Part shown: positions 18,020 through 24,554 of the stretch, in pieces
Numbering within the stretch: position 1 is the stretch's first letter
How the letters are laid out: each line of letters begins with the position of its first letter
Assembly: GCA_964554715.1 (NCBI GenBank)
Contig: CAZKPU010000010.1
Location: forward strand, 1 to 35,281
DNA from: RXOA01 sp964554715
Lineage (GTDB): Bacteria; Bipolaricaulota; Bipolaricaulia; UBA7950; UBA9294
Length of the DNA: 35,281 nucleotides
Direction: 5' to 3'
The notes under the pieces: generated by a model
What the model saw: the letters and a program-made list of their open reading frames with translations, nothing else
What the model was told of the DNA's origin: nothing
Database searches by the model: none
Program-made: the position numbers and the translations under genes

Positions 18020-19435
18020 TCAAGCCTGCACGGAGAATACGGGACGAGGATCGGCGAAGAATCGTGGAAGAACGAGGATGTCAGGATTCTTCTTGCCGAC
18101 CACATCTATTGCGATCTTGAGAGCAGCATCGAAGTCAGGCGCAGGCGTCAATCCATGCTCGCGGATGAGACCGGGGAGGACATCGCCGGCAACAATCGAA
18201 GCCGCCGTGAGCTTCCAATGATGCGCTGCATCTGCGCACATCATGATGCTGTGCTTCGGGCTGAATGCATAGTGATGCTTGTAGGCCCTGACGTATTCCG
18301 GATGGTTGGCGAAGTAGTCGCGATGCATGAAGAACTCTTCCACATCGAAACACTCGCGGAAAAGCTGCAGGGCTTCGTGGTCCGCCGGGCGATGCTTCGA
18401 GATGATTCCCCGGCATTGAGCGAGCGAGATCAATGCACCGCCATCGCGAAGAAGAGGGCGGTTCTGAGCCATGCGAAGGACCTGCGAGAACGTTCCAAGA
18501 CAGCCGGGGTTGTCGCTCGTGTCGTAGCCCAAATCATGGGCAACGCCGTTGACCACGATATCGAACTGGGGCACATCCACGACGTAGTTCTCATCGGCAC
18601 GGGGATACTCCACCTTCTCCAGCTCCGGCACGTGACCGGCAAAGATGTCAATGATGCCGTTGCCCGGCCCGACAAGTGCATCGACATAGAAGACTCTCTT
18701 GCCGGTGACCTTCTCGATCAAGGCGTGCGTGGCCAGCTTGTGCTGCCGGTAGATATTCTTCTCGGGCAAGTACTCGGCATGAAGCACGTCGAGCGTCTTG
18801 TAGATCGAGTAGGCATGAAGAGAATCAAGTGTGCGGTGCGAAGCAAGGCCGATCGATACGCCCTGTCCGGCATACCCGCCAAATCCGAGGGGTTTGATCG
18901 TACCGACGTAGATCAGGTGGTCGGAATCCACCAAAGCGTGATCGTACTCCACATGATCTCCGTACTCGGTGACGCCGAGGAAGACGTTGCCGTCGATGCA
19001 ATCATGGTTACGGATCCGGCTTGTCGCGCCGTCGAACGGACAGAACCGATCGAAGACGGCGTCTCCGAGAAGATTGCGGAGCTCAAACACGGTGCACTTG
19101 CGATGGCCTCCGACCGCGCAGACCAGATCGATCTTCTCATCAGGGACCCCGATGCGGTTCAGTTCCTCCAGAAGGATCGGCATGATCGTCTTGAGGGGAA
19201 CCGGATGTTTGAACCCATCATCAAAGGCGATGGTGACGGTATTTCCAGGCCGAACGAAATCGGCAAGCGGCTCCATTCCGATCGGGTTGGCGAGCGCACT
19301 CCGAACAGCGGCTTGTGGGTCGGGGTGAAGCGTCATCTCCGGGTATTCCGGCGTTCCGTAGCGAAGTACGGTGGCGGAGTCCGGCACCGAGATCTCTTTC
19401 CATGTGTTCGCGTACTGAACCGTCACTTTCTTCAC
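18020..19435 (-). CDS. LarA-like (lactate racemase domain) protein lacking pincer-cofactor residues
   Basis: A 471-residue protein of the LarA/DUF2088 fold. LarA-type enzymes racemise or epimerise 2-hydroxyacids using a nickel-pincer nucleotide bound to a lysine. Family landmarks seen are IAFDDGFKHP (69-78) and VGGHRKCT (108-115). The cofactor-binding stretch of lactate racemase, of the form PHxxAGxSGGxK, here reads PLGFGGYAGQGV (182-193): by my alignment the histidine is Leu183 and the anchoring lysine is Val193. No larB, larC or larE cofactor-synthesis gene is in the window. It may be a cofactor-free or differently functioning relative. Start is GTG 19435, overlapping the VOC stop as GTGA, with GGAGG 7 nt upstream. 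A 124-nt gap separates it from the next regulator gene. Confidence 0.8.
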   Translation of the reverse strand: MKKVTVQYANTWKEISVPDSATVLRYGTPEYPEMTLHPDPQAAVRSALANPIGMEPLADFVRPGNTVTIAFDDGFKHPVPLKTIMPILLEELNRIGVPDEKIDLVCAVGGHRKCTVFELRNLLGDAVFDRFCPFDGATSRIRNHDCIDGNVFLGVTEYGDHVEYDHALVDSDHLIYVGTIKPLGFGGYAGQGVSIGLASHRTLDSLHAYSIYKTLDVLHAEYLPEKNIYRQHKLATHALIEKVTGKRVFYVDALVGPGNGIIDIFAGHVPELEKVEYPRADENYVVDVPQFDIVVNGVAHDLGYDTSDNPGCLGTFSQVLRMAQNRPLLRDGGALISLAQCRGIISKHRPADHEALQLFRECFDVEEFFMHRDYFANHPEYVRAYKHHYAFSPKHSIMMCADAAHHWKLTAASIVAGDVLPGLIREHGLTPAPDFDAALKIAIDVVGKKNPDILVLPRFFADPRPVFSVQA

Positions 19436-19830
19436 GTGAAGGCCTCCCTGTTTTCGCTTTGTCGAGGTTTACGTTGTACCAATTCCAGCAGATTTCCGTC
19501 GGGATCCACAAGGTAAGCGATTCGCCACCCGGCACTTGTGCTGCGATTCTCCAGCACAGCAACGCCGGCATTTCGCAAGCGATGAAGCTCACGAGTGAGA
19601 TCGGTGGTGGAAAAAGCCAGGTGAGGGAATCGAATCACCTTGGATCGCTGGTCCGGGCTTGAGTCGGGAAGGATCTCGATCCGTTGTCCGGCCGTATCGA
19701 GGAGAAACACAATCGGCGGGCGAACGTCACTGGACAGAAGGTTCTCTCTTCGAAGTCCGAACCACTCCTCATACCACGACGCCAGAGCGAGCGGATCTGC
19801 GGCTCTCAGTGCGATGTGGTCGATCTGCAT
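19432..19830 (-). CDS. VOC-family protein (glyoxalase/dioxygenase fold)
   Basis: A 132-residue metalloprotein of the vicinal oxygen chelate fold. The likely metal ligands are all visible: His5 (MQIDHIALRA), Glu52 (RIEIL), His70 (FPHLAFS) and Glu116 (DGNLLELVQR), the pattern of glyoxalase I and methylmalonyl-CoA epimerase-like proteins. Size fits a single-chain member that dimerises. It is the first gene of unit B, directly downstream of a good promoter and operator, and its stop overlaps the start of the LarA-like gene. A role in 2-oxoaldehyde detoxification, such as methylglyoxal or lactaldehyde chemistry, would fit a following lactate-type enzyme, but isomerase or epimerase activity is equally possible. 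Confidence 0.85.
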   Translation of the reverse strand: MQIDHIALRAADPLALASWYEEWFGLRRENLLSSDVRPPIVFLLDTAGQRIEILPDSSPDQRSKVIRFPHLAFSTTDLTRELHRLRNAGVAVLENRSTSAGWRIAYLVDPDGNLLELVQRKPRQSENREAFT

Positions 19831-19853
19831 CGTTCATCTCTCCATTAGGACAG

Positions 19854-19873
19854 CTTGTAATGATATGCTGACA
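19854..19873 (-). promoter_or_regulatory. operator copy 4 (unit B)
   Basis: On the minus strand TGTCAGCATATCATTACAAG, one base different from operator copy 1 at 6455-6474, more than 13 kb away. It lies 12 nt downstream of the unit B -10 box and before the VOC start codon at 19830. Confidence 0.7.
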
Positions 19874-19885
19874 TCCTGTACCAGT

Positions 19886-19914
19886 AGTGTATACGCTGAA
19901 ACGGCTGGGATCAA
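19886..19914 (-). promoter_or_regulatory. sigma-70-type promoter of unit B
   Basis: On the minus strand TTGATC (19914-19909) and TACACT (19891-19886) are separated by 17 nt. The -10 hexamer is identical to that of unit A. The predicted start is near 19879, between the promoter and operator copy 4. Confidence 0.6.
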
Positions 19915-19961
19915 CAGGGAAGAATGTGCGGTGCTAAAGCGATTCACGCGCATTTGGACCA

Positions 19962-19990
19962 TTGACAGAAAGGGGTCTGATCTGTAAGAT
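19962..19990 (+). promoter_or_regulatory. sigma-70-type promoter of unit C
   Basis: TTGACA (19962-19967) and TAAGAT (19985-19990) with a 17-nt spacer. It is divergent from the unit B promoter, about 50 bp apart, and drives the first two aldolase genes with a leader of roughly 170 nt. I found nothing recognisable in the leader. Confidence 0.75.
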
Positions 19991-20010
19991 TGTTAAGATG
20001 TTATTGCAAG
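19991..20010 (+). promoter_or_regulatory. operator copy 2 (unit C)
   Basis: TGTTAAGATGTTATTGCAAG directly abuts the -10 box, so it would cover the transcription start. It keeps the conserved TGTnA and ATTrCAAG halves. Confidence 0.6.
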
Positions 20011-20164
20011 CTAGCAAGACAGTGGGGAACAAGCTCTGTCACGGGGCCGAAAGATCCGGGTGGCAGAGGATTCTAGATAGCGGTTTGCGAAAGACGAGGC
20101 GAGAGGAAGCACGCGCGGATGTGCTGCTGTCGAGAGAGCCTCGAGAACAAAGAAGGAGGAGAGA

Positions 20165-20860
20165 ATGGAACAACAGATAAAGATCGCGCCAAAAGACATG
20201 CCCAAGTACATCATCACCTCGCTGATCGAGGCCGATGTTACCAAGGATCACATCCAGGATTTCCTGACATGCGTCAAGCCACACGGGTTTCTCTCTGTCG
20301 CTGTGGATCTTCCGTTTGTCGACATGGCAGTGGACTTTCTGAAGGACGTTGACACGCGCGTGACCACGGTGTCTTCGTATCCCCTCGGTGGGATGACGAC
20401 GGAGACGAAGCTGAATCAAGTTGCGTTTGCGAGGGAACACGGAGTGTTTGATATTGATGTCTCCATGAACTACTTCGCGATCAAGTGCGGGAAGTTCGCA
20501 GATGTCGAAGACGAGGTCCGCCGGATCATGGGCGAGGCGCAGTCCGTCAAAGTTGTACTGATCCCTCAAGTCGGCATTCTCACGAACAACGAGAAAGCCA
20601 AGACGGTTGAGGCGCTGCTCAAGGGAGGATGTACCAACATCAAGACCGGTTCGGGCTTCGGATGGACGACGGAGGTCGAGGATGTTGTGTTCCTGAAGCG
20701 CAAGTTTGGCGATGACCTGCACATCGAAGTCGCGGGCGGCGTGCGAACGTACGACGATGCAATGGCGATGATGAACGCGGGAGCGGAGATCCTCCATTCC
20801 AGTACGGCGTTCAAGATTTGCGGCATCGACGAGAAACTGGCGTACCAAAAGCAGGGGTGA
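20165..20860 (+). CDS. DeoC-family aldolase, divergent (first of pair C)
   Basis: A 231-residue TIM-barrel protein of the class I DeoC family. The Schiff-base lysine is kept (Lys160 in NIKTGSGFG), as is the aspartate at the position of E. coli DERA Asp102 (Asp98 in DIDVSMN). The second catalytic lysine of deoxyribose-phosphate aldolase, found as VKxxGGIR, is replaced: IEVAGGVR has Glu188. The phosphate-site segment differs from classical DERA. It is most similar within the window to the aldolase at 21865-22533, with which it shares YPLGGMT and TETKL/LETKL. Start ATG 20165 follows GGAGGAGAG. The protein is probably an aldolase with another substrate, or a partner subunit of the canonical enzyme encoded 5 nt downstream; sequence alone cannot say. 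Confidence 0.85.
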   Translation: MEQQIKIAPKDMPKYIITSLIEADVTKDHIQDFLTCVKPHGFLSVAVDLPFVDMAVDFLKDVDTRVTTVSSYPLGGMTTETKLNQVAFAREHGVFDIDVSMNYFAIKCGKFADVEDEVRRIMGEAQSVKVVLIPQVGILTNNEKAKTVEALLKGGCTNIKTGSGFGWTTEVEDVVFLKRKFGDDLHIEVAGGVRTYDDAMAMMNAGAEILHSSTAFKICGIDEKLAYQKQG

Positions 20861-20865
20861 TAGGC

Positions 20866-21558
20866 ATGAACATCGATCGCAAGGCGTTTGCAGGAACGAT
20901 TGACCACACGTACCTCAAGATCGAGGGAGGACCTGGGGAGATCAAGCGCATCTGCTTGGAAGCCGAGAAGTTTGGCTTCGCTTCGGTGGCCGTCTATCCG
21001 AGCGTTGTTCCGATGGCGGCGAAGCTTCTCCGCGGTACGCCGGTTCAGATCTGCGCTGCACTTGGATTCGATCTTGGTACGTACACGCCGGATCAGAAGG
21101 CATTCGAGACGCGAGACATCATCGAGAAAGGTGCAACGGAAGTCGACTTGGTGATGAACGTGGCTGCGGCGAAGATGAAGGAGTGGGGACTGCTGGAAGA
21201 AGAGTTCGGCAAGTTCCGCGAGGCCGCTGGCAAGACGACGGCGAAGATCATCCTCGAGACGTATCTGCTGACGGACGAGGAGAAGGTTAAGGTGTGTCAG
21301 CTGGCGAAGGCGGCAAAGCTCGATTTCGTCAAGACCTCAACAGGTTTCCGGAAGGGAACGGCCGACAAGCCGGGCGGTGCCACGGTTCATGATGTCAAAC
21401 TGATGGGTGAGACGGTTCTCCCGGACGTGCGTGTCAAAGCGGCGGGCGGAATCCGCACACTGGATGATGCGCTGGGTTTGATCGAAGTCGGAGCGACTCG
21501 CCTTGGCTGCAGTGCAGGTGTGCAGTTGATGGAAGCGTACGACAAGCGCTTCGGTTAG
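20866..21558 (+). CDS. deoC: deoxyribose-phosphate aldolase, canonical (second of pair C)
   Basis: A 230-residue DERA that should cleave 2-deoxyribose 5-phosphate to glyceraldehyde 3-phosphate and acetaldehyde, or perform the same retro-aldol on a related substrate. All catalytic landmarks are present: Asp94 (EVDLVMN), Schiff-base Lys156 (FVKTSTGF) and proton-relay Lys191 (VKAAGGIRT). IDHTYLK at 12-18 is the usual N-terminal motif. ATG 20866 is preferred over a longer frame from 20818 that would overlap the previous gene; an AGGGG motif lies 8 nt upstream. It follows the divergent aldolase after 5 nt, so the two are co-translated, and a hairpin terminator follows at 21610. Confidence 0.9.
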   Translation: MNIDRKAFAGTIDHTYLKIEGGPGEIKRICLEAEKFGFASVAVYPSVVPMAAKLLRGTPVQICAALGFDLGTYTPDQKAFETRDIIEKGATEVDLVMNVAAAKMKEWGLLEEEFGKFREAAGKTTAKIILETYLLTDEEKVKVCQLAKAAKLDFVKTSTGFRKGTADKPGGATVHDVKLMGETVLPDVRVKAAGGIRTLDDALGLIEVGATRLGCSAGVQLMEAYDKRFG

Positions 21559-21609
21559 GCGGAAACCAACCAGGAAGCACGTACGGTTTCACGAGAAGAA
21601 AGAAGGGGC

Positions 21610-21650
21610 GGCGGTGAAACGCTTCATATGAGGCGGTTCACCGCCGTTCT
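21610..21650 (+). terminator. intrinsic terminator between convergent units C and D
   Basis: Arms GGCGGTGAA (21610-21618) and TTCACCGCC (21637-21645) pair perfectly, and the interior also pairs (CGCtTCATATGAgGCG), making one long hairpin. A T-rich run follows on the plus strand. On the opposite strand a CCTTCTTTCTT tail follows, so it may stop both units. Confidence 0.7.
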
Positions 21651-21658
21651 TGTTGTGT

Positions 21659-21864
21659 GGCCGGTTTCGCACGCGGGCAGCAACGGTGGATGGACCGCCT
21701 GATCGTGTACCTGATGCGGATCCGATGAGGCGAGCAGGTTCTGGTGTCAAGGGACCGATGGAGTGCTCGTCAGCAGAGCGGATCGCGAGGCGAGGAGAAC
21801 CGCAACCGGGTCCTCGTGGGCACCCGGTGGACTCGGTTGCGGCCGAAAGCTTGTCGCCAGGCGT
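21659..21864. other. intergenic stretch with no feature seen
   Basis: About 200 bp between the terminator and the end of the convergent aldolase gene. No convincing open frame, repeat or promoter was found. Confidence 0.5.
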
Positions 21865-22533
21865 TTAGGAACGGCTGGAGAGTTCGACGATCATGTCGCA
21901 GCCGGATGTGCTGTGGATGAACGAAGCGCCCAGCTCAAGAAGGTGGATCGCGTCATCGAGCTTGCGGATGCCGCCGGATGCCTCAAGAGAGACATCATCT
22001 CCGAACGTCCGCTTGATGAGCGTGATGTCCTCGGGAAGGCAGATGCCGCCGTGGCCGTTGGTCTTGACTCCGGAAATCCCCGACTCAAGAAGCAATTCAG
22101 TGATCCAGAGCTTCTCTTCGTTGGTGAGGATGTGGTACTGCGGAATCACGATGATGTCGAGTCTGCCGGCAACGAGATCCTTCATGGCGTCGAGTTCGCG
22201 CTTCAGCTCGTCTGCATCCCTAGACTTGATCGCACTGAAGTTGAGCGATGGATTGATCTCGTCGAAGCCATGGGCCAGCGCGAAGCGGATTTGGTCGAGC
22301 TTCGTCTCAAGGGTCATCCCGCCGAGCGGATACCCGACGGCGGCGGTGATCAGAACGCCGGTTCCGGCGAAGAGCTCCTTGGCAAGCGGAAGGAACGGCA
22401 TGTCCACGGCATAGGCGCTGATCGGATAAGGCTTGACTCTAGAGATCGCTTCGCGAACGACAGATTCCGTCACATCCGTGCCGAGAATGCCCGTCTTGAT
22501 CGTTGCTGCAAATTTCTCTGTGGTCCAATCCAT
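21865..22533 (-). CDS. DeoC-family aldolase, divergent (second of pair D)
   Basis: A 222-residue DeoC-family protein. The Schiff-base lysine is kept (Lys157, GVKTNGHGG), but the two other catalytic positions of DERA are changed: the aspartate is Asn94 (EINPSLN) and the proton-relay lysine is Glu184 (LEASGGIRK). It resembles the divergent aldolase of unit C more than the canonical ones. ATG 22533 has an AGGAGG 5-6 nt upstream that lies at the edge of the 38-bp tandem repeat. It is the last gene of unit D, downstream of the canonical aldolase and separated from it by that repeat and an assembly gap. Classical deoxyribose-phosphate aldolase activity is unlikely with these changes; another retro-aldol or thiolase-like reaction is possible. 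Confidence 0.82.
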   Translation of the reverse strand: MDWTTEKFAATIKTGILGTDVTESVVREAISRVKPYPISAYAVDMPFLPLAKELFAGTGVLITAAVGYPLGGMTLETKLDQIRFALAHGFDEINPSLNFSAIKSRDADELKRELDAMKDLVAGRLDIIVIPQYHILTNEEKLWITELLLESGISGVKTNGHGGICLPEDITLIKRTFGDDVSLEASGGIRKLDDAIHLLELGASFIHSTSGCDMIVELSSRS

Positions 22534-22544
22534 TCGTCGCCTCC

Positions 22545-22762
22545 TACGAGCGAGCTGCACCAAGCAGCTCGTTCTGCGTATCTACGAGTGAGCTGCACCA
22601 AGCAGCTNNNNNNNNNNNNNNNNNNNNNNNNNNNNNNNNNNNNNNNNNNNNNNNNNNNNNNNNNNNNNNNNNNNNNNNNNNNNNNNNNNNNNNNNNNNNN
22701 NNNNNNNAGCTGCACCAAGCAGCTCGTTCTGCGTATCTACGAGTGAGCTGCACCAAGCAGCT
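22545..22762. repeat. 38-bp tandem repeat at an aldolase gene junction, interrupted by assembly gap
   Basis: A 17-bp core, AGCTGCACCAAGCAGCT, recurs at 22553, 22591, 22708 and 22746. Copies next to each other are exactly 38 bp apart, and the 21-bp between-core sequence is identical in both visible spacers. The core is itself an inverted repeat (AGCTGC/GCAGCT). The gap lies inside the array, so the true copy number is unknown. The array supplies the last codons and stop of the upstream aldolase gene (22737-23417) and abuts the ribosome binding site of the downstream one. Confidence 0.9.
22608..22707. other. assembly gap (100 N)
   Basis: Exactly 100 Ns inside the tandem repeat, a conventional placeholder of unknown true size, most likely a collapse caused by the repeat. 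Confidence 0.95.
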
Positions 22763-23417
22763 GTTCTACGATCGTCACGCCGGCGCTGGTTCCGAGCCTC
22801 GAGGCGCCCGCTTCGATCATCTGTTGAGCCTGCTTCGCGTTTCGGATGCCGCCGGATGCCTTGACCAAGGCGTTGCCGTTGACCACGGACTTCATCAGGT
22901 GAACGTCGTCAATCGTTGCGCCGCCGGTGGAGAAGCCGGTGGATGTCTTGACGAAGTCGATGCCCGCCTTCACGGCGAGTTCACACGCCTTCACCTTCTC
23001 GGAGTCGGTCAGAAGGCACGTCTCGAGAATCACCTTGAGAACATGGTCTTGAGTGGCCGAACGGAGGGCCTCCATTTCTCGCAGAACGTAGTCGTAGTCG
23101 CCGGCCTTGAGAGCGGCAACGTTCATGACGAAATCGATCTCCCCTGCTCCGTGATCAAGGGCGTCTCGGGACTCGAAGACCTTGTTCTCGATGGTGAACC
23201 CCCCGGTGTGAAAGCCGATCGCTGCGTCGACGGCTACGGAAGTGCCGGCGAGCAACGTCGCGCAACGAGCTACGTGGACCGGATGGACGGCCACGGAGGC
23301 AAAGCCGAAGCGGATGGCCTCAAGGCATGTACGTACGAGATCGCCGTAGCGGGCATCGATGTGAAGTTCCGTATGATCGATCATCGAAGCGATGTTCGAT
23401 GAGGTCTCATGAGACAC
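22737..23417 (-). CDS. deoC: deoxyribose-phosphate aldolase, canonical (first of pair D)
   Basis: A 226-residue DERA with every catalytic landmark: IDHTELH (13-19), Asp95 (EIDFVMN), Schiff-base Lys157 (FVKTSTGF) and proton-relay Lys186 (VKASGGIR). The expected reaction is cleavage of deoxyribose 5-phosphate, or a related phosphorylated deoxysugar, to an aldehyde and glyceraldehyde 3-phosphate. Start is GTG 23417 with AGGAG 7 nt upstream. The C-terminus (QLLGAAHS) is encoded by the first copy of the 38-bp repeat, so the repeat has probably replaced or extended the original tail. It follows the permease gene after 89 nt containing a perfect hairpin. Confidence 0.9.
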   Translation of the reverse strand: MSHETSSNIASMIDHTELHIDARYGDLVRTCLEAIRFGFASVAVHPVHVARCATLLAGTSVAVDAAIGFHTGGFTIENKVFESRDALDHGAGEIDFVMNVAALKAGDYDYVLREMEALRSATQDHVLKVILETCLLTDSEKVKACELAVKAGIDFVKTSTGFSTGGATIDDVHLMKSVVNGNALVKASGGIRNAKQAQQMIEAGASRLGTSAGVTIVEQLLGAAHS

Positions 23418-23443
23418 GTTTTGCTCCTTTCTTGTCGAAGGTA

Positions 23444-23469
23444 GGGGATGGTCCCTTGGGACCATCCCC
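23444..23469 (-). terminator. intercistronic hairpin between permease and aldolase genes
   Basis: Two 12-nt arms, GGGGATGGTCCC (23444-23455) and its exact complement (23458-23469). There is no long T-run on the minus strand, so it may be an mRNA stabiliser or partial attenuator rather than a full terminator. Confidence 0.5.
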
Positions 23470-23506
23470 GTGCTCGAAGGTTGTGTTTGGTTGAAAGAGC
23501 CGCCGA

Positions 23507-24553
23507 TCAGCTGCTTGGACCCGTGTCGCTCTCCTCGGTGGCCTTCTCCCCTCGTCCGCGGAGGAAGATGCGGCGGACCTGCTCGCCGAATCGTACGCCG
23601 TTTCGTGAGGCGGCGACCTGGAGATTGATCACAACGGCGACTAGGATGACCGCTCCGAGCACCGCGTCCTGGATGTAGGCGTTGGTCCCGAGCAGCACCC
23701 GGCCGTCGTTGATGACGGCACGGATGCGGGATCCGATGACGGCTCCTCCGCTACTGCCGATTCCGCCTGCCAGTGCAGTGCCACCGATGACGGTGGATGC
23801 GATCGCATCAAGCTCATAGCCTGCTCCTTGCGTCGGGGAGACCATCCGAAGGAAGCAAAGCGAAACGATACCGGCAAAACCGGCGGCGAACGAAGTCAGT
23901 ACGAAGTTCGTGATCTTGATGCGATCGGTATTGATCCCGGAAAGGCGAGCTGCACGGATATTGCCCCCGGTGGCATAGACCTTGTAGCCGAAAGTAGTCT
24001 TGCTGAGGAGAAGCCAGCTGATCAAGACGACAACAAGCAGCCAGATGATCGGCACCGGGAAGACATCTCCTAGGACCGCTCCCCCCATGATCTTGGCAAT
24101 CAATCCGCGGTCGCCGAGAACACGGGGTCGGCTGCCGGAGACCACCAACACGATACTCCGAACGATCATCATCGTGGCCATGGTTGCAATGAACGATGGG
24201 ATCTTCGCTTTGGTGACGACAAGACCGTTGAAAAGGCCGATGAAACAGCAGAAGACTAGCGCGATCAGGAAAGCGAGGATGGGGGCCATCCCCGCTTCCA
24301 TCATGACGATGGCCGAGATTCCGCTGAGTGCGAAGGTGGATCCGATGGACAAGTCGAATTCGCCCGAGATGATCAGGAACGTCACGGCCATGGTCATGAT
24401 TCCGAGCAGTGAGCTTTGCCGCAGCACGTTCATCAGGTTGTTGGGGGTGAAGAACGTGGACGTCGAGAAGCCAAAGAACAGCATGATGACAACCAGGGCC
24501 AGGAGCACCCCGGCCTCACGCATTGAGAAAAAGCGAGCTATCAGTTTCTTCAT
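23507..24553 (-). CDS. sugar ABC transporter permease (RbsC-type), second importer
   Basis: A 348-residue BPD_transp_2 membrane protein. It has the family landmarks NNLMNVLRQSSLLGIMTMAVTF, ISGEFDLSIGSTFALSG (about 62-78), VVTKAKIPSFIATMATMMIV, and the loop KVYATGGNIRAARLSGINTDRIK, which is very like that of the first importer. A charged tail (GRGEKATEESDTGPSS) extends past the last helix. ATG 24553 has a GAGGA 8 nt upstream, and the ATPase stop is 1 nt away, so translation is coupled. It belongs to unit D. Confidence 0.9.
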   Translation of the reverse strand: MKKLIARFFSMREAGVLLALVVIMLFFGFSTSTFFTPNNLMNVLRQSSLLGIMTMAVTFLIISGEFDLSIGSTFALSGISAIVMMEAGMAPILAFLIALVFCCFIGLFNGLVVTKAKIPSFIATMATMMIVRSIVLVVSGSRPRVLGDRGLIAKIMGGAVLGDVFPVPIIWLLVVVLISWLLLSKTTFGYKVYATGGNIRAARLSGINTDRIKITNFVLTSFAAGFAGIVSLCFLRMVSPTQGAGYELDAIASTVIGGTALAGGIGSSGGAVIGSRIRAVINDGRVLLGTNAYIQDAVLGAVILVAVVINLQVAASRNGVRFGEQVRRIFLRGRGEKATEESDTGPSS

Positions 24554-24554
24554 A

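Noticed and set aside
18014..19516. A 500-codon plus-strand open frame
   Set aside because: It is the shadow of the LarA-like gene, whose motifs and translational coupling to the VOC gene support the minus strand.
22553..22762. Regular repeats resembling a CRISPR array
   Set aside because: The between-core sequences are identical, so this is a tandem repeat of a 38-bp unit, not repeats with unique spacers. No cas genes are present.
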